The notes beneath the pieces were generated by a model. The model was given only the letters and a program-made list of their open reading frames with translations. It was not told the origin of the DNA and searched no databases. Of a stretch of DNA of 64,000 nucleotides, positions 12,001 through 23,918 are shown piece after piece. Each line of letters begins with the position of its first letter. Position 1 is the stretch's first letter. The position numbers and the translations under genes were made by a program. Source of the DNA: Callipepla californica brunnescens (taxonomy: Eukaryota; Chordata; Aves; Galliformes; Odontophoridae); NCBI GenBank assembly GCA_023055505.1, contig JALIRH010000006.1, positions 22,665,105-22,729,104 on the forward strand, written 5' to 3'.

Positions 12001-14485
12001 TCTCAAATGTGTCTGCTGGTTCCAGAAGAGTTTACTGTAATAAAAACTAGACACAAACCTACCAGTAAGTGCTCATAAACCCTCTAATTAAGTCATTCCT
12101 ATTCTGCCACTTCCACTGGTCTAAGGTTGCTGTTTTAATAACATAAGCTTTGTTTTTGTTGATGACTATTCCTGCAGCCATGTGTATCCATGTCAAAAAA
12201 TTACCATTAATTCAGTTTCTTTTTCTCCTGTGTCCTTTGTGGATCTAGATCTGAGAAAAGCTATGAAACCTTCTTGTGCCAATAAAATCGACCTGAATGC
12301 CTCATGCACCACCAGCTGATTAAATGATGCTGCTGGAGTTAAAAGTAATGTCTAAGAAAATTAAATGTAAGTCTTAAATTTACTGATTTTTTTTAAACAA
12401 TGGAAGGCACATTATGTTAAGCTTTACTCACTATGCACCACTGACTTTTAATATGCTCGTTTTTTTATGTACTAGGAATAAATTATACACTTTACCTGCA
12501 GTGAAACAATCCTCTCAATGTAGAATCAGATTAACCAAAAAAATAAGGTGCCTATGAACTCTGCATAGTCTAACTGTAATTAAAATGGATCTTCCAAAAT
12601 TTCAATCTATATCTTATAATATACATTCATGATATTAAATGTGTTCAGTAAGCTAAGCAAAAATCTATACAATTAATAAACATTTAGTGACATTGATTGC
12701 TATAGCTTTTTTTTTTTTTAATTTCTTATCAGTATTGAGCAGATGGGATGTAACTTTAAAAAATTATATTTTAAACATGATTACTATAGATGAATTGCAT
12801 TTGAAAACTTTTGCTCAGTGAAGCATTTACAAATACAATTTAACTTGTGATGAAGCTTCATATTTAAGTTATTTCATCTCTGTTTCACACAATGATATTT
12901 AAATTGTCTGTGGCACATGCAAGAAAACAGAAAACAAACTGCATAAAATGAAATATGCACTCTTTTACAAGAAAGATTTACTTAAAATGTCATTTTTCAA
13001 TAAAATGTTTGATTGATTCTCTATTGAGTATTTAGCAAATCCTTTTTAATACCAGCCTTAACAATATTGCATGAAGGATGATTTTTGATTGAAATTTTGG
13101 ATTACAAAACAGTAATACAGTTTTCCATTGCTATTTGTATACTTAAAGCAAAATCTTCTATATTAAACGTCCTGCTATAGTCTTTGATATTAAGTGGGGG
13201 GAGGGATGGACCGAAATGCTATGCATAATCCATTTCTGTCAAAAAGTTGTACATACATAGGAAGTGAATCAAGAGGAAATGCACATGGCATTAAGGATGG
13301 CAAACTCTGGTTGTGAACCCACCCAAGATACATCTGCATAAGTGGGTTTGAGGTGTCACATTGTAAAAAACTTCCAGTTATTTGTCCTTTAAGGTCCTAT
13401 TCTGTTTACCTTCAAATCTTTAAGGAAAATTGTTCCACACTGAAGAGGAAGTCAAGACCTTGAACACGAGTGTAAATAGTAAAATGAGATTACTGTGACA
13501 CCTGTGGTAGGTTTTTACAGCACAAACCATATGTTCTCCCATCTTGAATCTCAAATTCACCCTACTCCCTTATGGCAAAGCTACAAGCTGCTTTGCATTC
13601 CTTACAACTCTCATCTCATTTTGCTGAATCAAGTGTCCACATTTGGATTTAGTGCTCTTGCAGTCTGAGAGACAAGTGCTATGCCACATATTCCTTAGTC
13701 TTCTCTTGCTATTTCTTAAAATATAAAACTAAATTACGTATCATTCATCACTGTATCACTGCACTCTGTCTGACCACACCTGCGTGTCATACATATGAAC
13801 TGTGACTATATTAAAATAATGATGTTTTACATAGTGCACCTGTGTATATTACCAAAAGATCAACTGTGCCTTGGTAAAATGATATGTAATGATATAAAAA
13901 TGTAAAGTAAAGACAAAGGAAAGGCAGAAGGAGAGGGAGAGAAGGAAAATAATTTTTTTTATCAAAAGATTTCTGAGGAGAACTACCATCTGAGATCATC
14001 ACATCTCTACCTTGGGAAAGCTGGCAATGGGAGGCGTAGTAAACATTTCAGCTAGATAAAGTGTTATTTTCTAAGAAAACAAGAAGAAATTGACAGATGC
14101 AGCAAGAGATAAATTAAATCACAACAGTTTATTAATTTTTTCATTTATAAAATGTAATTTCTAAACTTTAATTTATATTCACCTTCTTTGGGAATATTTG
14201 CAACAGTTTAGGATTTATAAAGAGCCACAGAGGACTATTATAAGAGTTTTCTTTACATATGGAGCATACAATTATATTTGAAGAAATCAGGTTATATAGG
14301 CAGATAGTAAAATAATAAAAACAAACAAACAACAAAAACAGCCACAACTACCACAATCTTATTGCTGTTGAATTCATTCATTCCCCTCCATTTATCCTCT
14401 CTTTTGTCACTGGCTATTCTTAAATTAGGCCCCAAACTTATGCAAAGAATAGGCAAACAGAGCTCTGTAACTGTTTAGAATCATT
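9091..14485. other. 5.4 kb AT-rich single-copy DNA, nothing recognised
   Basis: No gene, RNA gene or transposon is recognisable on either strand. Open frames (for example 9655-10023 minus and 10615-10986 plus) are lysine-, leucine- or phenylalanine-rich products of AT-rich DNA without domain signatures. Short homopolymers are present, such as the T run ending near 12719. Confidence 0.72.
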
Positions 14486-14665
14486 CTTTTTTATTTTCCT
14501 TTCTTTTTATCTTTTTTTCCTTTTTCTTTAATCCTTTTTCCTTTTTCTTTTAATCTTTTTTTTTATTATTTTTATTTTTTCCTTTTCTTTCTCTCTTTTT
14601 CTTTTTCCTTTGTCTTTTTTTTTTTATTTTTTCTTCTTTTGTTTTCTCTTTTTCTATTTCCTACT
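14486..14665. repeat. polypyrimidine (TTTTC/CTTTT)n low-complexity tract
   Basis: About 180 bp almost entirely of C and T on the plus strand, with only scattered purines. It ends about 25 bp before the 3' end of the minus-strand CR1 that follows. Seen from that element's strand, a polypurine tract lies directly downstream of it. Confidence 0.92.
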
Positions 14666-14689
14666 TTGAGTTTCTAGTAATTTCATAAC

Positions 14690-15410
14690 ATACCAGGGTT
14701 TCCACCCACTTGATCAGGCTGTGCAGGATTCCATTCAATCTGGCCTTGAGCACCACCAGAGATGAGACGTCAACAATATATCTGGGCAACCTAAGCCAGT
14801 GCTTCACTACACTCTAAGTAAAGAATTTCTTCCTAACATCTAACCAATATCTCCCCTTTTAGTTTAAAGACATTCTGCCTTGCCCTATTAGTATCAGACA
14901 ATGTAAAAAATCAGTCCTCCTCCGGCCTGTAAGCTCCCTTCATGTACTGGGAGGCCACAATGAGGTCTCCCCAGTGCCTTTTCTTTTCCAAGGTAAACAA
15001 GCCCACCTCCCTCAACCTATCTTTATTGGAGAGGTGTCCCAGCCCTTTGATCATCTTCCTGGCCCTCCTCTGGATCCACTTCAACACTCCCCAACCCTCC
15101 ATGAAGCTGAAACTGGAAGCCTCAGGCTTGGAGACTCCAGATTGGGCCCCTCAAAGGCAGGGTAGAAAGGGACAGTAGCCGCCCTCTCTCCATTCCCACA
15201 CCTCTTAATGCAGGCCAGGGTACTGCTAGTCTTCAAGGATACAAAAGCACACTTCTGGCTCATGTCAATCTTTTCGTCCATCAGGACCCCACAGTCTTTC
15301 TGCACAGGGCTGCTCCCAATGATTTCTCCTAGTCTGTACTCTTATCTGGAATTGACTTGATTTGTTCTTGTTAAACCTCATTAGATTCTCATGTGCCCAT
15401 TTTTCGATTA
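14690..15410 (-). mobile_element. CR1 LINE, long 5'-truncated copy
   Basis: About 720 bp. Read on the minus strand it starts in CR1 ORF2 before the AEKDLGVLVDEKL-like block (here GVLMDEKIDMSQKCAFV). It continues through the conserved tail IQRRARKMIKGLGHLS and LREVGLFTLEKKRHWGDLI, then the 3' UTR. The extreme 3' end with octamer repeats is missing or degenerate. One frame shift separates the two coding parts, so no protein is made. Divergence suggests an older subfamily than the copy at 5960. Confidence 0.95.
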
Positions 15411-17027
15411 TCTTTTTTTTCATAAGAGACGCTGTAATGACTTTCAGGGGAAGAATAATAGGAAGAGTTTAGGAGTCAGCTAACCAGGCTGAGGTTGAAC
15501 TGACATTGTTTTTTTCTGTCTTGAATCGTTCAACTACATACACGATTTGGAAAGATGTGATATCCTTCTATAGGTTTTATATCATGGTCACTCAATGAGG
15601 AGTTAATTCAGTGAGTTACTCAGAAGATTAGAACTAACATAAAACAGGCTCTAAATTGTGCTCATTCCCTTGTTCTTCTTTTAGAGAATATATCAGAGTT
15701 TTAAACCAAAATGATGAATAATTTGTGCGTTACCTACTCCACCCATATTCCTGCTAAGGAAGGAAAAAATTCTAGTGATACACTACGGGGCAGTAAGTCT
15801 CAAAAAAAAATACAGAACAAAGTATTTCTATGTTAACAAGAAAATCTGTTCCAGGACCATCCTACAATATGCTTCTGCACCATAAACAAAACTTCCAATC
15901 TGCTGTACCGCTGCAATTCTGTATATTTGCAAACATTACAGATTTCACAGACGCTGAAACAGTTTGTGTTGGAGAGATAAGGAGACAGTGTCTGGATATC
16001 ATTTCACAGGAAAACTCCAGCTCCCTTGCTTTCTCAGATAGCCTTAAGCACTGCCATGATATATACATGAGAGGTTAAGAGAGAGCACCATTTTTATGTA
16101 TAGAGCTAGTCAAAGGAGAAAGAAAAGAAGGTTAGGACACAATACCAAATTTGTCTACTCTTAGAGAGAAACATGCACTAAAAAACACTGTTTTAAAAGA
16201 GGAGTATGCATCACTGCTGACTTTGCCAGTGCTCACCAAATAAAGACAGCCGTAAAGCAGAGACTTTCCTTTGGCAGCTTTTTCAGCTGCTGACATCGCT
16301 GTAGAAATACTGAAAAATTGAAACAATGGAAAACAGTATCTGGGTTACAGAGAGCCACTGAAGTGTTTGAAAACGTAAAAGCTGTATGCATGTGCAATCT
16401 TTCAAATTGCAAAGCTATTTTTGATAGGGCTGGCATCAGCTGGGCTCAGATTCTTGAGAATCTGTTACAATGATAATTTTTGCAAATAAATTCAAGATAT
16501 TTATACATTCAAGCACTCAAACCCTGTAATACATACTGGAGTTCAGAAATAGTGTCAGGTTGGAATGTATCTTTCTATTAATTTCAAAAAACAAATAAAG
16601 AGAAAAAAAAAAGGAAGAAACAAATAGTGTATTTTTATTTAGTTTTAAGAAATGGGAATCAGGGAGATTCGCTGAGGTGTACTATAAGCAAATGGAGACC
16701 ATCACCTTTTTGTAATTTTCAGATTAAGAGCTTGTAATTAAGAGCTTATGAAACACATACTTGTCTATCTCAGTTGCTCTTCAGAAGTTACTGTTCAAAA
16801 CAAGCTGAAATATAATGAAAGAAAATCTTCTGAGAAGTTTTATGACAAGCAACAGCCGAAGTCCAGTCACACAGTCTATGAGACATAGGCAAACAGCTTC
16901 ACACGGTTCAGCTGTTCATGTTCCACTGATGGATGCTTATCACTTCTTTATGGCTTTCTACACACTGACTCAACTCAGAACAGCATTTCCACTCAAAATT
17001 TGGAGGAAAGATTAAACTTTAAGCCAG

Positions 17028-17052
17028 TTTTTTTTTTTTTTTTTTTTTTTTT
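17028..17052. repeat. T25 homopolymer
   Basis: Twenty-five consecutive T on the plus strand. No retroelement body is recognisable on either side. Confidence 0.95.
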
Positions 17053-19814
17053 AAGACAGTTTACGGGTGCAATGTCCGTACAGAATTCTGTCTGTCTCAG
17101 AGTTTCTGGTTCAACAGGAATACTTTTTCTTACACTTAAACTTTCATGTTTCCCTCTAGGTCAAAAGCTCAGTCATCCCTTGCAATACCACTTTTTCTCC
17201 TCTCTTATAAATTAAGATATTATTATTTACCACTTAATTTTAAATTCTTATTTTATATTTCTTCACATGTGGTGGCATCTTTTAGAGATTTCAGACAAGT
17301 GAACTCAAGATATTTATAAACAAAAGACAAATTGAGTAAACAAATAGTTATAAATTCAGGTGGTAATCTTATTTTAAGCACTTATTTTAGATACTTGAAA
17401 CTGTTTGATGTTCTCATAAAAATAAGTGAAAGCTGACCTGAAGACACGTACTTCATCTACTCCTTAAGAAATTCCTATGTCTGTCTCAGTTCCTTCCCTA
17501 AGTCACAGTAAGTTAATAAATGTAAATCTCAGTTAGTAAATGAAAATCTAACTCAGTATACCCTAAATTAACAACTAACTAAAGAATTCAGAATGCAATT
17601 TATTTTCATGTGCAAATTTTAGCTACTGTAATTGTATTGGGGCTGTTCACTTGAGAAGTAGCTACTGAGGTTACAATCAATGAATAATGAGTCCTTCACT
17701 AAGAATATAATATCTAAATATCATAATGTTATCTAAAGATACCATTAAAAATAATAAAATATTTTAAGAAATCTCTTTCGGAACATGTCCATGAATAAAA
17801 TCCTACTTTACAACAGTCTCATTTTTTTGAGAATTTTAGTAATGGAATCAGAGTTGTTACAGCTTTAAGAGATTGAGATGAAGCTAGACAAGGAAGTACT
17901 CTTTCCTGTCCAAATCTTCTATAATCTTAGAATATTTCCTACAGTTTTCCTGTATTCTACATCCTACATTAGATTACATACTATTACTAACACCACTGGA
18001 GCCTATTTGTGGAATTTTTTGATCCATATTAAATGTACATATAAACTGATATAAATTGTGGTGTGTTGTGATGAGCTAGTTCAGGTATCATTGATGGAGA
18101 GGAAAGAAACAAACCATTGCAGTTGACCTTTCATAGCACTCAATACAGATTTCATATTTTGTTGAATATTTCATCTTTTTTTTTTATTTCATCTCCTTGC
18201 TCTATTTACTCAGAATATTTTCTTTAAATGTGACATGTGCCTATTCCTCTGCGTATTCAAGTACTTAATTCCCACTTCTCATTCATTTCCACACATCTAA
18301 TATCCTAAGACAAGCACCTCTTATCTGCAATCACCTTACTGTAGGAACCGTTACAGGGAGTCCAATCTATTTGTAGGGAAAGCCTACAGCTTACTGTTGG
18401 TAAATAAGGGGAAGAAAAAAAAAGAGAGAAGAAAGAAATGGCTAGACAGGATTATCATTATGAAAATTCTCAAAAGTACTAATTCATAATTTTTACAAGA
18501 CACATTCAATTCAGGAAATGCCAGCTTTTCAATTTCAAAGGGCATTTTTCATTTAAAATCAACTTACATTTTAAAAGATGAGTGTTGTTTTTTTTTCCTT
18601 CAAATAATCAAATATATTGGGAAATGGAAGAAAAGAGCTATGCACTCTGAGATGTTCTAAATCAGGTGTACTCTATCACTTGTCACTCTTTTTAATGGTG
18701 ATTTAGCAACAAACTCCAACAAAAAATCTTTCTGGTTTGCAGACTTCTGTCCTATGTGGACATGACCTATATGCTAAATTTGTCAGTTACACAATCAGAT
18801 AAATAATCAACATCTCAGTGCAATTTCCTTCTACTTCATCCTTGTTAGCCAACTCTATACTCCTTTCCTATGAACTATCCCTTTGACAGATTGCAATTAT
18901 ATGTTCAATTCATTCACTAACAGCACTTTCTGGCCAGCTGCAAAGAAAAAGAACTGAAACCTGGGTTCGTTTCTTGTAGAGAGAGTTTTAGTAATGTAAA
19001 AACTTTATGCTCTTTACATTTGCAAGAACAGTATAATAAGTACCACCTTTGTGTTTATCTAACAGGTTTGTGTTCCTATTTTAATAGCCTACAAGACTGT
19101 TGATGAAATATACATAAAATGGAGCATTTTCTAAGTTTTTTAAGATACCATGATACTTAATATTTCCTTGATTGTCTTAAGTACTAATTTTTTTTAAAAA
19201 AGTTCCTTGTCTGGTGTTTCCAAAAACATCACTTTCTATGGTGTACAGAACTGTGATTGTTATAATTAGCAAAGCCCTGAAGCTTTACTATAGGATTGCT
19301 TTGTAACACGACTAGTGGTTTAACAAGGAGCAATTGATATAATTCACTGATAATATGCAGTGCAATATCTCCTTAATTAAGAAAGTATTAATAATAAATA
19401 AAAATACATTCATATTGAAGTTGTTCAAGTTTATAGAAAGAACCTTCCTTCTGGATATGTTTCCCAACACATCTCATGCACAATAATGTCTGCTCCACAA
19501 CACATATTGTAATTCAGGCCAGAGAGTAAATAATTTTTCAGAAAATGTTTTACCTACCACAGACATGATTTTAATCACTGAAAAACAATTTGTGAATTTT
19601 GGCTGAAGACACTGGACAACTTCAAATGTTTTTTCAAGGTTGGACCCCGCTTTCAGACCGCAGGAGGAAAAGTCATTTATTTTTGGCCAGCAGTCAAGTG
19701 GTTATTATGCCTAACAGGAAACAATAACCAGGGCTGACTCTTCATTCAAGGGAGGGTGAAACTTCTGCACATCACTAATTATCACATCCTAGGATAATCT
19801 CAGTTATAATTTCT

Positions 19815-19854
19815 ATGTCTGTACTACCAATGCCATGTCTGTACTACCAATGCC
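19815..19854. repeat. exact 20-bp tandem duplication
   Basis: The unit ATGTCTGTACTACCAATGCC occurs twice head to tail with no mismatch, followed by six further matching bases (ATGTCA against ATGTCT, one mismatch). The perfect identity suggests a recent duplication compared with the decayed transposons nearby. Confidence 0.95.
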
Positions 19855-20737
19855 ATGTCACACTGCATATTCTCTGGAAAGTTTGTGCCACCTGTATGTC
19901 CAAAAGAATAGTGATGGGCTATGAGATGTCAAACCCTGTGTTGGAGAAATGACACTGAAAAGCAGTCAGAGGCTACATAATGCAACAAGACCTGGAATAG
20001 AAATCTGTTGGAAGCATTCCTCAGATACTTTCTCACTCAGTCTCTTATCTTCCTTCAAGGTCCTGGCTCTGTGCATATTCGTGCTCCAACAGAAAGAGCA
20101 GTGCCCCACTAGGATGAGTGTGGTCCACGCTTGGTAGAAAAGTCCAGAAAAACTCAGCTGATGAGATAGGAATGTGTGTGTACACTGTTCATCTCAGCAG
20201 GACACCCCAAACTGTCCAAGATGGCATTAGCAACCAAAACCATTCTTCCCATTGTCAGAAATTGTTCCCAGTGTGTCACAACCACTGTCAAGATTGAACA
20301 GAGTGGCCTCCCTGCTGGATGCCAAGAGCAGCCTGTGGGCTGGGTGACAGTGCGGGGTGAAACACACTGGGACCTGTTGCAGCACCTTTTCTGGAGTGTG
20401 AGTGCATGTAAGTTGGGGTAGGAGGCATGGGAATGTGGGTGCAATTAGTGTTTGCTAGAACCAAATGTAGGAAGCTGTTCAGAAATGTGTAAAAGTATGT
20501 TAACATTTAGTAAGTGATTTATCTGTTGAACTGCTGCTTTTTATCTTGAAGACACACTAACTGCTGGTTAATTACAGTTGCTAATAAAACACATCACTTT
20601 TTTCCTGAGTTGGTTCAAACAATCTGAAGTTAGCCTGCAAAAGATGTTCCAAAATAAACAGTTTTTTAAATTATCTGTACAGAAACAAGTTACTGGAACT
20701 ACAGAGAGGATACATATGCATATGCATACACTGACCA

Positions 20738-21305
20738 CTGAAGGCTGTGCTGCCATTCAACAAGAGGCGATCCTTTCACCCTACTCTGCCCTGGTGAGAC
20801 CACATTTTATCTACTGTGTTCAGTTCTGGGTTCCCCAGTTAAAAAAAGACAGGGATCTCCTAAAAGGAGTCCAGCAGAGGGCCACAAAGATGGTTAAGGG
20901 CCTGGAGCACCACCTGTATGAGAAAGACTGAATAACCTGAGTATGTTCAGCCTGGGGAAAAGAAGAATGGGGGGGGGGGGGGAGAAAGGGGGGGCATCTG
21001 ATACATATTTATAAGTATCTAAAGGGAGCTGGGAGGCAGAAGGATGACGCCTGTCTCTTCTTGGTGGCACAATGCAATTAGGATAAAGAGTAATGGCCTA
21101 AAACTTGAAAAGAAGAACCTTTTCAGTGCTTTTAATCACTGAATTAGGTTGCCCAGAGAGGTTGTGGAGCCTCCTCCTATGGAGATATTCAACACCTCAA
21201 CACCTACCTATGCAACCTACAGTAGGGTACCACTTTTGCAAGGGAATTAGTCTTGATCTCTTCAGGTCCCTTCCAATCACTACAACTCTATTATTCTGTG
21301 ACTGT
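20738..21305 (+). mobile_element. CR1 LINE, 3' portion with G-rich insertion
   Basis: The CR1 tail is encoded in sense orientation: the motif VQQRATKMVKGLEHHLYE is clear at about 20866-20922. A G14 run (20969-20982) and a G7 run (20988-20994) replace the normal GAGGGGAGACCT region. The 3' UTR follows to a degenerate CTCTATTATTCTGTGACTGT terminus. The copy is 5'-truncated with broken frames and has no function of its own. Confidence 0.94.
20969..20994 (+). repeat. G14 and G7 homopolymer runs
   Basis: Fourteen G, AGAAA, then seven G. The runs lie inside a CR1 where related copies have a short mixed GAGGGGAGAC sequence, so the G expansion arose in this copy. Confidence 0.95.
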
Positions 21306-23810
21306 CACATACCTGTTAAGTGCTATTTAGAATGAAATAAATGAAATAAACAAAATAAACAAGAAAATATCCTCGTTGCTCAAAACTGCAGACAGAGAAG
21401 TCATGAATAAGTAAGATGGAGAAGAAAAAAATGTCAGAAAAAATACTGGAGAAAGGAAAACGATAGAAAGTCTGTGGCAGAAGATTTATATAGGCATCAC
21501 TATGAATGTTTCCTTTTGTCAGGCATTTCTGAATCCATTTAACAGATTCTTGTAACAGCCATATAATTTCCTATTAATTTGTGGGGCAGGAGTTGGGGAA
21601 AACATTTCACATTCATGAAAGGTCACTCACATAAAGCTTGATAGATATGTTATTTCCAGTCTGCCTAAGTATGAATATAATAAATGCAGTTACACCTTTA
21701 CTACATGCTGCTGTAAAGAAACTCAGCCAAAGATTGTATTAATCATCATTCTCATTTTCTGTGAGTTACTCAGCTAACTGAGGCTTTATTTTTTTTGGCC
21801 ATTTTTTGCTGTGAAAATTCTCACACAGAAGATGAAGAGGAAAAAAAAGGATAAAATAGAACAATCTTAATGACAAAAAAAGCCCATAAGCATTTTTAAA
21901 TACCAAAACATTGATGAATTATTTTTGTCTGCCATATGAACATTCTGTCAAGTGAGCTAACCTGATTCTAATAACGTTATAGAAGCAGAACGTGACACTG
22001 TGGGCTAGTAACAAAAACTAAAAGAATACAAGAAAACTGGAAAGAAAACTGGCTTTTTTTTTTTATTATTATTTCATTCTGCAATTAGTTATAACCCGTT
22101 TTAGAATAAATAATTAAGCCACTGATAGTTAATATTAGCATTTCTAGACATTCATATCTTCATTCCAGTGAAACAGTCTCAAATTTTGAGAAAGTTATAC
22201 AGATTAAGGTGATTTTATTTTGTTGATAGTACATATCCATGACCTAGCTCACATTTCTGAGGGAGAAGTATCCCAGATCAGCAGTGCAAGAAACAGGAAA
22301 AGGTATAAGGATATTGCAAAAATTTGAGAGTGAAGTTTGCCTATCATTACCTAAAATTAAGAGACATATCTACATCGTCTTTCAACAACTTGAGGGTACC
22401 AATCTTATTACACGTTTTACTCTTATAAATTCTGGACACACTTTTTTTTTTCTTGTACAATTATTTGAACCCCAATTTAAGTCATTTGGATGTCAAGGAA
22501 TCTGACACAAATACATGACTCCTACTTAGATGCTTAAATTAGCTAAATTGAGCCTGAAGTTAATCGTGCTTACAAATTGCTTGCACAGAGAATGCCAGTT
22601 TAAAAGTCATGTACACATATTTGCAAGCACACCACATCCAACATTCATGCTTCTTTCTAACACCTCCCATCAAGATATGCAACCATCCCCATTATGGCTT
22701 CCAAATATAAGTACTGGAAATACTGTCAAATAATATATATTACATTATATATCTATCCCTTAGTCTTCTAATAACTGAATCCTATGTCATATTCTCTATT
22801 ATTCTGCCCATGGCAGATATCAAAATCTGTGATTATTTAAAACTTGCTGCTCATTCTCAAATTTCTTTCAACCTTCTGGAAAACAACATATACGATTTTC
22901 AAAGATAATCAATATACAACAACTTTCAAATTCTTTTTTTTACCATTCCTAGAAGAATATTGTCACTGATACAATTTTTTTATTTTACCAATGCAAAATA
23001 TTTCAGTTCATATCTGCCTTTTTATACTGCTTTATTGTGAAAGCAAATACAATATAATTTGTAATCAAAAGTATTGTGTAGGAATTTTTAAATTCAAAAA
23101 TATAATTTTGGGTGGAAATTATTAAGTAGCCTTGTTACATTGCCTGAAAACTTGTATTTGTCATTTTTAAACAAAATTAAGTTTTTGTAAAGCGATTTCT
23201 AAATGGTGTATAAATTAAATTCTTAAAAAAAATCATTATATGGTCTTCTTGTAATGACTAAATTGTTAAATACATTTGTTTTTAAAAACTTTGGCTCAAC
23301 ATACTAAGTTTTCACTATGAAAAATTAAATTGATGCTGTTGAAGACCATGTGACATCAGAGTTTGAGGTATTTCCTCTGGTTCTTTAGCTTTTATTTTTT
23401 TAAATTGGTTATCTCAAGGCAAGGGAAGACAGAATGACCCAATTTCCAAAAATGAACTGAAATCACTAAGGAATTTTTTTTATACATTTCAGTATATAGT
23501 CTGAAATCCTGAAGGAAATACCAGCTCGTCAGCCTTAAGGAGAGTGAATCTGAAATACTTTGTGAGACAAAGACAAATCTGGTATGTGAAAACCTGAACT
23601 GAGCTGACATACCTGCTAGGTACAATGTCTGTTATCGCTAACTGTAAAGTTTCAATTCTGAACTCCACATACTTGATGTAAGAGCTTAGGGCTTTATAGA
23701 TGTAAAATGGATCTGAGGTTCCTGGTATCTTTAAGATTAGGAAATAGACTGAAAAGACATCTTGTTCAGATAGCAATAATACAAAAATATTGTGCTATTT
23801 CCTGTTACAG

Positions 23811-23918
23811 ACTCAATCCAGAAGAAACTCTCAGATGAAAATTGTTGATACTGTTCCTGTCAGAGAGACTGAAAATCTATACCAAAAAAGCTCATCTCAA
23901 TATAGTTGCAGAAAAAAA
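23811..23918 (+). other. candidate 108-bp exon, unassigned
   Basis: A pyrimidine-rich acceptor (CTATTTCCTGTTACAG, AG ending at 23810) precedes 108 bases, exactly 36 codons open in one frame and closed in the other two. A GTAAAT donor follows at 23919. Both boundaries fall between codons. The peptide is polar, rich in Ser, Gln, Arg and Lys, with no domain I recognise. The donor is only moderate and chance cannot be excluded. Confidence 0.2.

Larger units (their letters stand above)
15411..20737. other. 5.3 kb AT-rich single-copy DNA, no recognised gene
   Basis: No known gene is visible. It contains a 25-T run (17028-17052), two approximate tandem duplications (16723-16747 and 17510-17549) and an exact 20-bp duplication (19815-19854). 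A slightly GC-richer stretch at 20160-20420 has open frames on both strands but no family match. Confidence 0.7.

Noticed and set aside
20154..20444. Possible retroviral integrase zinc-finger remnant (a CSQC motif)
   Set aside because: The His pair and following catalytic signatures are not seen, and frames are open on both strands, so chance is likelier.
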